Below the pieces are notes generated by a model. It saw only the letters and a list, made by a program, of their open reading frames with translations. It did not search any database and had not been told where the DNA came from. A stretch of 52,928 nt of DNA from Lachnospiraceae bacterium (GTDB lineage Bacteria; Bacillota; Clostridia; Lachnospirales; Lachnospiraceae): positions 1 through 52,928 of the forward strand of contig QXWV01000023.1 in NCBI GenBank assembly GCA_009911195.1. Reading direction: 5' to 3'. A program made the position numbers and the translations under genes. Below are positions 46,486 to 52,928 of the stretch, in pieces. Every line of letters begins with the position of its first letter. Position 1 is the first letter of the stretch.

Positions 46486-48372
46486 TCAGTTTTTATCTAC
46501 CGTAAACAGTTTTTCTGCCTTTTCTATGTTTCCCGTTTTCAGGGCTTTAAAGCCCTGATAGTCATCGCTGTTAGTCAAAAGCACCGCTGTCACTGTACTA
46601 TATCCAGCCGCCTTAATCTTTTCCCTGTCAAAAATTATAAGCTTCTGTCCGGCTTTCACTTTTTCCCCTTCTGCCACCAGCAGTTCAAAGCCGTCACCCT
46701 TCATGTTTACCGTATCAACCCCCACATGAATAAGCACTTCCATCCCGCCTGGCCCGGTAATCCCTACCGCATGGCGTGTATCCGCAACGGATGAAATCTC
46801 CCCGTCAAAAGGCGCTGCCACCTCTCCTTCTTCCGGTTCAATCCCCACGCCATCTCCAAGCACACCCGACGCAAAGGTATCATCCGGGATTTCTTCTCTG
46901 GAAATAACATTGCCTTTTACAGGGGCATATACTATCATTTCCTCCTCCAGTTCTGTTTCACGGCTTTTCTTTTCGTCCATCCCCTCTTCTTCCTCATCTT
47001 GCTCTTCTTTCCATACAAACCAGGTCAGGGCAAAAGAAACTGCGAACGAAACCGCAAGAACAATGGCATACTGCCATGTATAATCCAACGTAATCAAAAA
47101 GCCGGGAATCCCTGTTACCCCATAAGAGGTTGCCCCGATATGGAAAAAGGAACCTAAAAGCGCACCCACAGCGCCGCCCGCCATACCGCATACAAGAGGT
47201 TTGGTAAATCTTAAGTTCACACCGAAAATTGCCGGTTCCGTAATCCCCAGCGCTGCCGATAAGGAAGATGGAATCGCCACAGATTTTGTCTTTAATTTCC
47301 TTGCTTTTAATCCCACTGCCAAACACGCTGCCCCCTGTGCGAAATTTGCTGCTGACGCGATAGGCATCCAGATGTTTAGCCCATCCGCTGCCGAAAGCAT
47401 CCCTGCCTCTATTACATTATACATATGGTGAATGCCGCATACTACTGTAAGCGGATATAAAGCCCCCATAATCATGGCTCCTACCCCATGGCCTACCGTA
47501 ATAATCCAGCCGGCAAAATCCAGCACATAGGTTTCCGCTGTAGAGAAAATCGGGCCGATAATTCCCAATGTAAGAAATGCCGTAGCTAACACCGTACAAA
47601 GCGGGGAGACAAACAAGTCTATCATCTCCGGCACATGTTTGTGCAGCCATTTTTCAATTTTGCACATCAGCCAAATGGCGATGACCACAGGGATAACATG
47701 CCCCTGATACCCCACCTGGCGGATAGGGAATCCGAACAGTCTCCACACGGGGATTTCCGCCGCATCCACGCCCCCTACCGACCATGCATTCATCAGATTG
47801 GGGTGAATCATAATCATGCCGATGACTGCCCCGAGGAAAATATTCCCGCCAAAAACACGGGTAGCCGACACCGCCACCAATACCGGGAGGAACGTAAAGG
47901 CCGTATTTGCCATCAAATCCAAAATCCCATACCAGTCGCTGCCTGCAAAACTGGGAATCGCTTTTCCCAATGCCTCCACCAATCCCATCATAAGGCCGGT
48001 AGCCACAATAGCCGGAAGAATCGGAACGAATACATCGCCCAAAGCCTTTATCATCCGCTTAAATAATGGCTGTTTCGCCGCTGCCGCTGCCTTTACTTCT
48101 TCCTTTGTAGCCGCGGTCATGCCGCTGATTTTCAGAAATTCATCATATACCTTATTCACCGTGCCAGTGCCGATAATGAGCTGAAGCTGCCCATTATTGC
48201 TGAACACGCCTTTTACGCCGTCAATGTTTTCCAGCTTTTTCATGTCAATCTTTCCATTGTCCACCGTAACCAGCCGCAGCCTCGTGGCGCAATGCGCCGC
48301 ACTGACCAGATTGTCCCTTCCCCCTAAAGTTTCATAAATCTCCTTCGCACATTTCCCATAATCCATCGCCAT
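46486..48372 (-). CDS. PTS sucrose/trehalose-type transporter EIIBCA
   Basis: The 628-residue protein has EIIB (about 1-88; phospho-Cys in LVSAAHCATRLRLV, the sucrose/trehalose-family form), an EIIC membrane domain (about 105-450; VCGIHHMYNVIEAGM, LGITEPAIFGVNLRF) and EIIA (about 490-628; phospho-His in EVLIHVGVDTVNMKGDGF). It imports and phosphorylates the sugar. GAGGG lies 8 bases before the ATG. Confidence 0.92.
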   Translation of the reverse strand: MAMDYGKCAKEIYETLGGRDNLVSAAHCATRLRLVTVDNGKIDMKKLENIDGVKGVFSNNGQLQLIIGTGTVNKVYDEFLKISGMTAATKEEVKAAAAAKQPLFKRMIKALGDVFVPILPAIVATGLMMGLVEALGKAIPSFAGSDWYGILDLMANTAFTFLPVLVAVSATRVFGGNIFLGAVIGMIMIHPNLMNAWSVGGVDAAEIPVWRLFGFPIRQVGYQGHVIPVVIAIWLMCKIEKWLHKHVPEMIDLFVSPLCTVLATAFLTLGIIGPIFSTAETYVLDFAGWIITVGHGVGAMIMGALYPLTVVCGIHHMYNVIEAGMLSAADGLNIWMPIASAANFAQGAACLAVGLKARKLKTKSVAIPSSLSAALGITEPAIFGVNLRFTKPLVCGMAGGAVGALLGSFFHIGATSYGVTGIPGFLITLDYTWQYAIVLAVSFAVSFALTWFVWKEEQDEEEEGMDEKKSRETELEEEMIVYAPVKGNVISREEIPDDTFASGVLGDGVGIEPEEGEVAAPFDGEISSVADTRHAVGITGPGGMEVLIHVGVDTVNMKGDGFELLVAEGEKVKAGQKLIIFDREKIKAAGYSTVTAVLLTNSDDYQGFKALKTGNIEKAEKLFTVDKN

Positions 48373-48398
48373 CTTTGCTTCCCTCTTTCTTTTTTATT

Positions 48399-49238
48399 TT
48401 ATAAGTTTAAAGAAATTAATCCATGTTTCACAAAAGCCTGCCGCAATCCGTCTTCTTTTACGGAAGGGCATATGTCATCTGCCAGTTCCATAAGCCCGCG
48501 GCTGCCATTCCCCATGCATATGCTCAATCCAGCCGTTTCCAGCATTTCTTTATCATTCATACTGTCGCCCACCGCAACAGAATCTTCCAAAGGAATCTGC
48601 AAATGCCGGCAGACTAGTTCCACCGCTTTCCCTTTATCGAATTGCCGGCTTACCACTTCCCCGTTAATAAATCCCTGGGGATTCTTCCCTTGTATGCAAA
48701 ATGCGAAATCCTTCCCCAACACTCTGCGGGGCTCCTCCAACTGCTCTTCTGTTTGGCTTACAATGACAATCTTATAGGCCGGCTGCCCTTTATATTCTTT
48801 CATGGGCCTGATATTCAATGATTTCTCAATCTGTTCCCTCCACCGCAGCAACTCGCTGTTGCCGTTTCCGGAATGCGTCCGCAAAAAATCTTTAAAGCCT
48901 TCATCCGTATAAGAGCCATCCATACATTCTATCGTCCGGTAAATGCCGTTTTTCTCCAACACCTCCATCGCCTGTATTTTCTGCCCATTCGTCATCGGGC
49001 AGTCATAGAGCACTTCTTCGCCCATCTGGATATATCCTCCCGAGCTTGCTACAATACCGTCAAAATCATATTTCAGCAAAGGAAGAAGCATATCATAGTT
49101 CCTGCCAGTGCACAAAAACACATAATGCCCCAGCTTCCTAGCCTGCTCAATCGCCCACAGCGCCGAATCCGGTGGTTCGTTGCACCCCGGCTCCGTCAAG
49201 GTTCCGTCAATGTCAAGAAAAATGATTTTTTGTTTCAT
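48399..49238 (-). CDS. Cof-type HAD-IIB phosphatase
   Basis: The 279-residue protein has IIFLDIDGTLTEPG at the start (nucleophile DxD), and a C-terminal VAVGDSMNDKEMLETAGLSI metal site, with the C2B cap domain between. It is a sugar-phosphatase of the Cof/YidA type, first in the operon and possibly acting on the sugar phosphate made by the PTS. Confidence 0.9.
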   Translation of the reverse strand: MKQKIIFLDIDGTLTEPGCNEPPDSALWAIEQARKLGHYVFLCTGRNYDMLLPLLKYDFDGIVASSGGYIQMGEEVLYDCPMTNGQKIQAMEVLEKNGIYRTIECMDGSYTDEGFKDFLRTHSGNGNSELLRWREQIEKSLNIRPMKEYKGQPAYKIVIVSQTEEQLEEPRRVLGKDFAFCIQGKNPQGFINGEVVSRQFDKGKAVELVCRHLQIPLEDSVAVGDSMNDKEMLETAGLSICMGNGSRGLMELADDICPSVKEDGLRQAFVKHGLISLNL

Positions 49239-49275
49239 CCCTGTCTTTACCCTCCGTTCTTATAAATCATTTTAT

Positions 49276-49390
49276 ATGGAATCGATTTCATATTGTATTT
49301 TCATTATATATTGCATGAATTATTTTGTAAATTGACATTCTACATAATTTTAAAAGTATATTTTTGTTCAAAATACTGAAATCAATTTCA
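49276..49390 (-). promoter_or_regulatory. Sucrose-type operon promoter with two LacI-like operators
   Basis: On the minus strand, TTTACA (49331-49326) and TATAAT (49308-49303) are 17 bases apart. ATGGAATCGATTTCAT at 49276-49291, palindromic around a central CG, lies just after the transcription start. A second, TGAAATCAATTTCA at 49377-49390, lies about 85 bases upstream. Both resemble LacI-family operators and would allow looping repression. Confidence 0.75.
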
Positions 49391-49490
49391 TATTACCAAA
49401 ACACATAAATTCACACCAACTTTTTGCGCAAATTGCCAGGCGCACTCCCCAGCCAGGGCTTTTAACACCCTAATCCTATAAGCATCGAGC

Positions 49491-49658
49491 AGGGAAGAGC
49501 CATCTTCCCCTACCCATGCGCCGGGCGTCCGTCAGCTTGCTGGCTTATTTCATTTGGACGCCCGTGTGCATAAAAAAGAATTGGCCCGGCGGCCAATTCC
49601 AAAGAATGCTTCGCATTCTTTCTTAGCGACTTACAACGCTATGGCGTAATTTCCTATG
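49491..49658 (+). repeat. Family-1 stem-loop repeat, copy C, with hairpin module
   Basis: From left: GGGAAGAGCCATCTTCCC hairpin, the core CCGGGCGTCCGTCAGC with its closing GGACGCCCG, then A6. Beyond this, on the minus strand, are three hairpins: ACGC/GCGT preceded by ATAGGAAATT, AAAGAATGC/GCATTCTTT with a GAA loop, and GAATTGGCC/GGCCAATTC right before T6. It lies after the flagellin terminator. Confidence 0.8.
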
Positions 49659-49663
49659 ATATA

Positions 49664-49698
49664 AAAAAGCAGCAAACCTCTTCCGTCTGCTGCTTTCC
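49664..49698 (-). terminator. Terminator of the flagellin-like gene
   Basis: On the minus strand AAAGCAGCA pairs with TTGCTGCTTT, followed by a T-rich run. It lies about 50 bases after the flagellin stop codon. Confidence 0.75.
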
Positions 49699-49747
49699 CT
49701 ATTCTATCTTTATTTATCCACTTGGCCAGTCAGCCTTTCTTCCCACT

Positions 49748-50506
49748 TTACATAGCGCCGAACATTTTTACCACCAATGAATCATTATCCATCTTCTTGC
49801 GGAGCATAGACATCCGGTAATCTTCCATAAGCTTATTCTTCTTCTGTTCCGAAATAGCCTTCGGCATATCCAAATCTTCAATACGGCTTCTGGAGTTCAC
49901 CATCTCCAAAGATGCCCCTGTATTATAATTGTACGCATGCTCCATGGCATTCGTCTTTGCACCGGTAGCGCTTCTGGACACGCTGATTTTATCCAATGCC
50001 GACTCTATGTCGCCGATATTGAAATTCCCCGTCACATCGTAGCCGTCAATCCCCAGGGCTTTCAGCGTTACATTTTCCATCTGGATTTTCATGCCTGTGC
50101 CGTCCGGGTTGGATGCAATATGCATATCCGCCATACTGCCGTCCATCAGTTTCATTTCATTATACTTCGTTCCCACCGCAGTACTCTCGATATCCTGCAA
50201 AAGCTGGTCCACTTCATCCTGAATCATCCGCTTTTCCGAATCGCCGTACATGCTATTGGAAGCCTTAAGGCTTAGTTCATAAATCCTGTGCAGGGAGCTC
50301 TGCATAGACTCCAAAGCCCCATCTTTAATATTTGCAACGCCTATGCCATCCTTAATATTATCGGCAGATACATCCAGGCCATTGCTCTCCCGTTTCATCT
50401 TACTCGCAATGGAAAGCCCCGCCGCATCATCCGCTGCCGACTGTATTCTCTTGCCGCTTGCTATCTTGCCATATAAATAATTATTGCTAACCGCCGGTAT
50501 TCTCAT
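49748..50506 (-). CDS. Orphan flagellin-like protein
   Basis: The 252-residue protein has the flagellin N-terminal D0/D1 signature: SGKRIQSAADDAAGLSIASK and then DNIKDGIGVANIKDGALESM. The first ~15 residues of normal flagellins are shortened. The C-terminus (SRSRIEDLDMPKAISEQKKN and then LVVKMFGAM) replaces the canonical D0 helix with a Lys/Met-rich end. No other flagellar gene is in the window, so a non-motility role or solo secreted filament is possible. GAGGAGG precedes the ATG. The upstream 200 bases hold AT-rich DNA with a GGGCGATAAT element. Confidence 0.78.
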   Translation of the reverse strand: MRIPAVSNNYLYGKIASGKRIQSAADDAAGLSIASKMKRESNGLDVSADNIKDGIGVANIKDGALESMQSSLHRIYELSLKASNSMYGDSEKRMIQDEVDQLLQDIESTAVGTKYNEMKLMDGSMADMHIASNPDGTGMKIQMENVTLKALGIDGYDVTGNFNIGDIESALDKISVSRSATGAKTNAMEHAYNYNTGASLEMVNSRSRIEDLDMPKAISEQKKNKLMEDYRMSMLRKKMDNDSLVVKMFGAM

Positions 50507-50707
50507 GACCGTTCCTCCTCTCCCGCACTAACTCTTTTTACTATACTATTATCGCCCTTATAGTGCATTCATTATATTTTGTAATTCTTAATTCCTTTAT
50601 TTTCGGAATTTAATACCCAATCATACATAATTCCCTTTATTATATTCCCAGTATAATATATCCGTGCACCAAACGCAACAGTTTTTGGGAATTTAGTTAC
50701 CATTTTC

Positions 50708-51658
50708 CTATCCCCCAATCACATGCCGGGGTCTCTTGCCCGACAAAGCAAGGTGAATATCTTTTGCATTATCCAAAGCAATCCCCACCATGCATTCCGC
50801 CGTATTGGAGGCCATATGTGGGGTCAGGATGACATTTTCCAGCGAAAAGAGCGGATTATCCGAAGATGGGGGCTCCGTTTCAAACACATCAATAACACCC
50901 CCTGCAATCCGTCCCGCCTTCACCGCTTCGCAAAAGGCCGCTTCATCCATAACCCCGCCCCTGGATACATTGACCAGGCATGCGCTTTCTTTCATGAGGG
51001 AAAATTCTTTTTCCCCGATAAGACCCTGGTTCTTTTGGCCGCCCGGTATATGTACGCTGATAAAATCCGATTCCCCAAATAAAGTCTCCCAATCCACGCA
51101 CCGCACATAATCCGGGATTTCCTTCCCTTCCGGCCTTGGTACATAAGCCAATATATCCATATCCAGCCCATATGCCGCTTTTTTTGCAACCAGTCGGCCA
51201 ATGCGTCCAAAGCCTATGATTCCAATGGTTTTTCCCGCCATTTCCATTCCCCTGTTTACGGATTTGTACTGGAAATTACCTTTTCTAAGTTCCCTGCTGC
51301 AGGCATCCACTTTTTTTGCAAAAGCAAGCATCGCCGTTATTGTGAATTCCGCAACGGAAATACTTGTGGTGTCCGGGGAATAGGTGGCCCATATCCCCAG
51401 TTCCTTTGCTGCCCCAAAATCAAGATTGTCATATCCCGCCCCATGCCTGGCCACAATAACCAGCTTCCTGCCTGCCTCCAATATTTCCCTGTCCACCTTT
51501 AAAGAAGACAGCAACATCGCATCGCAGTCCGCAATATCCTTTTTCACCGATTCCTTATCAAAGTTTCCGCTCCCACGGACAATCTGGTATCCTTTCTCCT
51601 CAAGATAGCTTTCCCCTTCGGCTGCCACCGGTTCAGGGATGAATATTTTCTTTTTCAT
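50708..51658 (-). CDS. D-2-hydroxyacid dehydrogenase (phosphoglycerate dehydrogenase-like)
   Basis: The 316-residue protein has a catalytic domain and NAD-binding domain: GKTIGIIGFGRIGRLVAKKA, LVNVSRGGVMDEAAFCEAVK, and the catalytic His in LTPHMASNTAECM. It resembles SerA-type and hydroxypyruvate-type enzymes; which 2-hydroxyacid is reduced is not clear. It is monocistronic. Confidence 0.9.
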   Translation of the reverse strand: MKKKIFIPEPVAAEGESYLEEKGYQIVRGSGNFDKESVKKDIADCDAMLLSSLKVDREILEAGRKLVIVARHGAGYDNLDFGAAKELGIWATYSPDTTSISVAEFTITAMLAFAKKVDACSRELRKGNFQYKSVNRGMEMAGKTIGIIGFGRIGRLVAKKAAYGLDMDILAYVPRPEGKEIPDYVRCVDWETLFGESDFISVHIPGGQKNQGLIGEKEFSLMKESACLVNVSRGGVMDEAAFCEAVKAGRIAGGVIDVFETEPPSSDNPLFSLENVILTPHMASNTAECMVGIALDNAKDIHLALSGKRPRHVIGG

Positions 51659-51753
51659 ACTATTTTACTCTCCATTCCGTCCAAGCTTCCTCTTCTTTAC
51701 CTACATAAATTATACCAAATTCTGCATCTATGTCCATACGGAATCCAAATCCC

Positions 51754-51857
51754 CCAAGGAAATCATCACGGGCGGCGTAGTGGGCAGGGCTTTTGGCTCA
51801 TGCATGATTCCGTTTTGCGGCTATTGATAAAAAGCAGCAAAATCACTTATGAAATGG
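51754..51857 (+). repeat. Family-2 dispersed repeat, single arm
   Basis: It matches the MITE arm along its full length: AAGGAAATCATCACGGGCGG, then the GTGGGCAGGGCTTTTGGCTC block, CATGCATGATTCCGTTTTGC, and the end CACTTATGAAATGG. It lies in the gap between the dehydrogenase and the small membrane protein; nothing else is seen there. Confidence 0.75.
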
Positions 51858-51884
51858 TTCATATCCAGCCCCTGTTCCCTATAG

Positions 51885-52118
51885 TTAATGCAGCAATGTG
51901 CCCGATACAATCTTCGCTAAAACTACAATGCCAACAATCAGCAAAATCGGCAATGCCAGGAAAATCAGCCCGCTCAGAGCAAAAGCTATCAAAATCAACG
52001 GAAAAAACACAACTACAAGCACAATTTTCGTAAGCCCCCAGGCTGCTTTAATTCCCCAGGCTAAAATCCTTCCAAATATTACAACCATTAAAAGTACAAA
52101 TATTATTGTCAACATCAT
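51885..52118 (-). CDS. Small hydrophobic membrane protein
   Basis: The 77-residue protein is almost wholly hydrophobic, with two or three membrane segments (ILAWGIKAAWGLTKIVLVVV, LILIAFALSGLIFLALPILL). AAGGAGGATTGG lies before the ATG. It follows the 142-residue gene by 87 bases and the pair may form one unit, as in some envelope-stress modules. I do not recognise the family. Confidence 0.55.
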   Translation of the reverse strand: MMLTIIFVLLMVVIFGRILAWGIKAAWGLTKIVLVVVFFPLILIAFALSGLIFLALPILLIVGIVVLAKIVSGTLLH

Positions 52119-52205
52119 CCAATCCTCCTTTTCATCCCATAAGCGTTTAAATCCATTTTATAGCCATTTGGGCCAATATTTTCAACCATCCTGCTTGGAC
52201 AAATT

Positions 52206-52634
52206 CTATCTTCCTATATTATGCAACTGCATCAGCAATTGTTCCACCCTTGCTGTCGCCTGCTCTACTTGCCGTCCTGCTTCCGTTATTTTTGACTGTA
52301 CCATAAAATCCACCAGAAAATTATCAAAGAAAAAATCGGCAAATGTGAGGAAATCCCCGATTTCTATGCGCAATTCCTGATACACTGCAACATCCCTCAG
52401 TTCCTTTTCAAAAATGCGGAGGTCATTCCTGGCAGCGTCCATACAGGACGATGCATTACTAATCTTCGAGTGCTTTATAATACTGGTAAGCAGCCCTCCT
52501 CCAAATATATCCACAAGCCCCCAGTTTTTAGCCTTTGCCAGCTCTTTTGCTGCCGCCCGTAAACTGGCCAATGCCCTCTCCCCTGCCACAACAGCCTCCC
52601 GTACTTCTTTTTCCATCAAGTAATCTGTGCTCAT
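52206..52634 (-). CDS. Hypothetical helical protein
   Basis: The 142-residue protein begins MSTDYLMEKEVREAVVAGER and is mostly helical, with AKAKNWGLVDIFGGGLLTSI near the middle and no membrane helix. I do not recognise a family, though similar proteins occur in Firmicutes near envelope-stress genes. The start at 52634 follows GGAG. Its leader contains a pseudoknot candidate. Confidence 0.65.
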   Translation of the reverse strand: MSTDYLMEKEVREAVVAGERALASLRAAAKELAKAKNWGLVDIFGGGLLTSIIKHSKISNASSCMDAARNDLRIFEKELRDVAVYQELRIEIGDFLTFADFFFDNFLVDFMVQSKITEAGRQVEQATARVEQLLMQLHNIGR

Positions 52635-52647
52635 TTTTTCTCCACTT

Positions 52648-52701
52648 CTGCGCAGCTTTTTATGCCTATCAAGTTTGTGGATGCTGCGCAGACACAAACT
52701 T
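52648..52701 (-). ncRNA. Pseudoknot leader RNA candidate, copy 3
   Basis: On the minus strand AAGTTTGTG pairs with CACAAACTT (9 bp), enclosing CTGCGCAGC. After a 14-base spacer, GCTGCGCAG pairs with that loop over 9 bases and is followed directly by AAGTGGAG, the ribosome site. This is the shortest and cleanest of three copies. The loop is itself nearly palindromic, so other folds are possible. Confidence 0.6.
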
Positions 52702-52759
52702 GGGATTGAAAATATTTAATTTTCAATCTTTACCCTTTTCCATTTTCTGTATAATTGTG

Positions 52760-52928
52760 TAGGGAAGAGCCATCTTCCCCTACTCCTACGCCGGGCGTCC
52801 GTCAGCTTGCTGACACATTTCATTTGGACGCCCGTGTGCATAAAAAAGTAACTTCGCCACTTCATGAAGAACCTTCGGTTCTTCGTCAATTTATGTCCGT
52901 CTGGCGACGGAATTTCCTATAAGGTAAA
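52760..52928 (+). repeat. Family-1 stem-loop repeat, copy D, with hairpin module (runs to window end)
   Basis: From left: GGGAAGAGCCATCTTCCC, the core CCGGGCGTCCGTCAGC and GGACGCCCG, then A6. Beyond, on the minus strand, are TCCGTC/GACGGA preceded by ATAGGAAATT, GAAGAACC/GGTTCTTC with a GAA loop, and a weaker hairpin before T6. The stems are different from copy C while the order is the same. Confidence 0.8.

Noticed and set aside
50507-50707. Sigma-D promoter before the flagellin-like gene
   Set aside because: GGGCGATAAT resembles the -10, but no TAAA-type -35 at about 15 bases is present, so I did not list it as a promoter.
23328-52928. Family-1 and family-2 repeats as a CRISPR array or spacers
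   Set aside because: They are single, widely spaced copies with strong internal hairpins, not a series of short regular repeats with unique spacers, and no cas genes are present.

Overview
The window looks like chromosomal DNA from a low-to-mid-GC Clostridia member, most likely a gut Lachnospiraceae. This is inferred from Firmicutes-type ribosome binding sites, PTS/BglG and YesMN sugar-control systems, TrkAH, Na/Pi-PhoU, AGCS and GyrI-like families, and lysine/glutamate-rich proteins. Almost every gene from 6 kb to 52 kb is on the minus strand. No phage, plasmid replication or CRISPR locus is visible.

Layout. 1-6 kb is an eroded accessory zone: a frame-broken SymE-like gene, a GNAT gene, a truncated metallo-beta-lactamase-fold gene, an MFS transporter, an AraC regulator with a HAD remnant beside it, a truncated GNAT gene and an OLD-family ATPase/Toprim nuclease. 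6-15 kb is a glycoside locus: GH31 alpha-xylosidase-like enzyme, two permeases, a lipoprotein binding protein and a YesM/YesN two-component system. 15-19.5 kb holds a PhoR/PhoB-like pair, GyrI-like and TfoX-like proteins and a frameshifted LRR-like secreted protein. 19.5-23.5 kb is a beta-glucoside-type PTS operon with a BglG/LicT antiterminator, a recognisable promoter, an RAT site and an overlapping terminator. 23.6-36 kb is mostly housekeeping: iron alcohol dehydrogenase, lipoprotein, C26 peptidase, DUF2974-like lipase fold, NdpA-like protein, TrkH/TrkA, AGCS symporter and NptA/PhoU-type transporter. 36-41 kb contains a PRTase, a broken methyltransferase, a tiny Cys/His/Asp-rich exported protein, MarR, a Vsr-like nuclease, tRNA-Ala(GGC) and an intact MITE. 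41-49.4 kb contains a MecA_N-type penicillin-binding protein with a BlaI-like operator and a sucrose-type operon (HAD phosphatase, PTS EIIBCA, amylosucrase-like GH13, LacI) behind a promoter with two LacI-like operators. 49.5-52.9 kb has an orphan flagellin, a hydroxyacid dehydrogenase and a small membrane/cytosolic protein pair.

Three layers of non-coding structure are the most unusual content. (1) Three unrelated genes (sugar-binding lipoprotein, small exported protein, 142-aa hypothetical) share a 5' leader that can fold as an H-type pseudoknot. Its second helix ends right at the Shine-Dalgarno sequence, and the helix sequences differ while pairing is kept. (2) A stem-loop repeat of about 70 bp occurs four times, always in one orientation and always fused to the T-tract of a terminator-like hairpin. 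Two copies carry a further three-hairpin module whose stems differ completely in sequence but keep the same architecture. (3) A second dispersed repeat occurs as three single arms and once as a 309-bp inverted-repeat element flanked by the 8-bp direct repeat TATTTATC, which marks it as a MITE. Several truncated genes lie at or near these repeats.

All calls come from reading the sequence; no database search was run.
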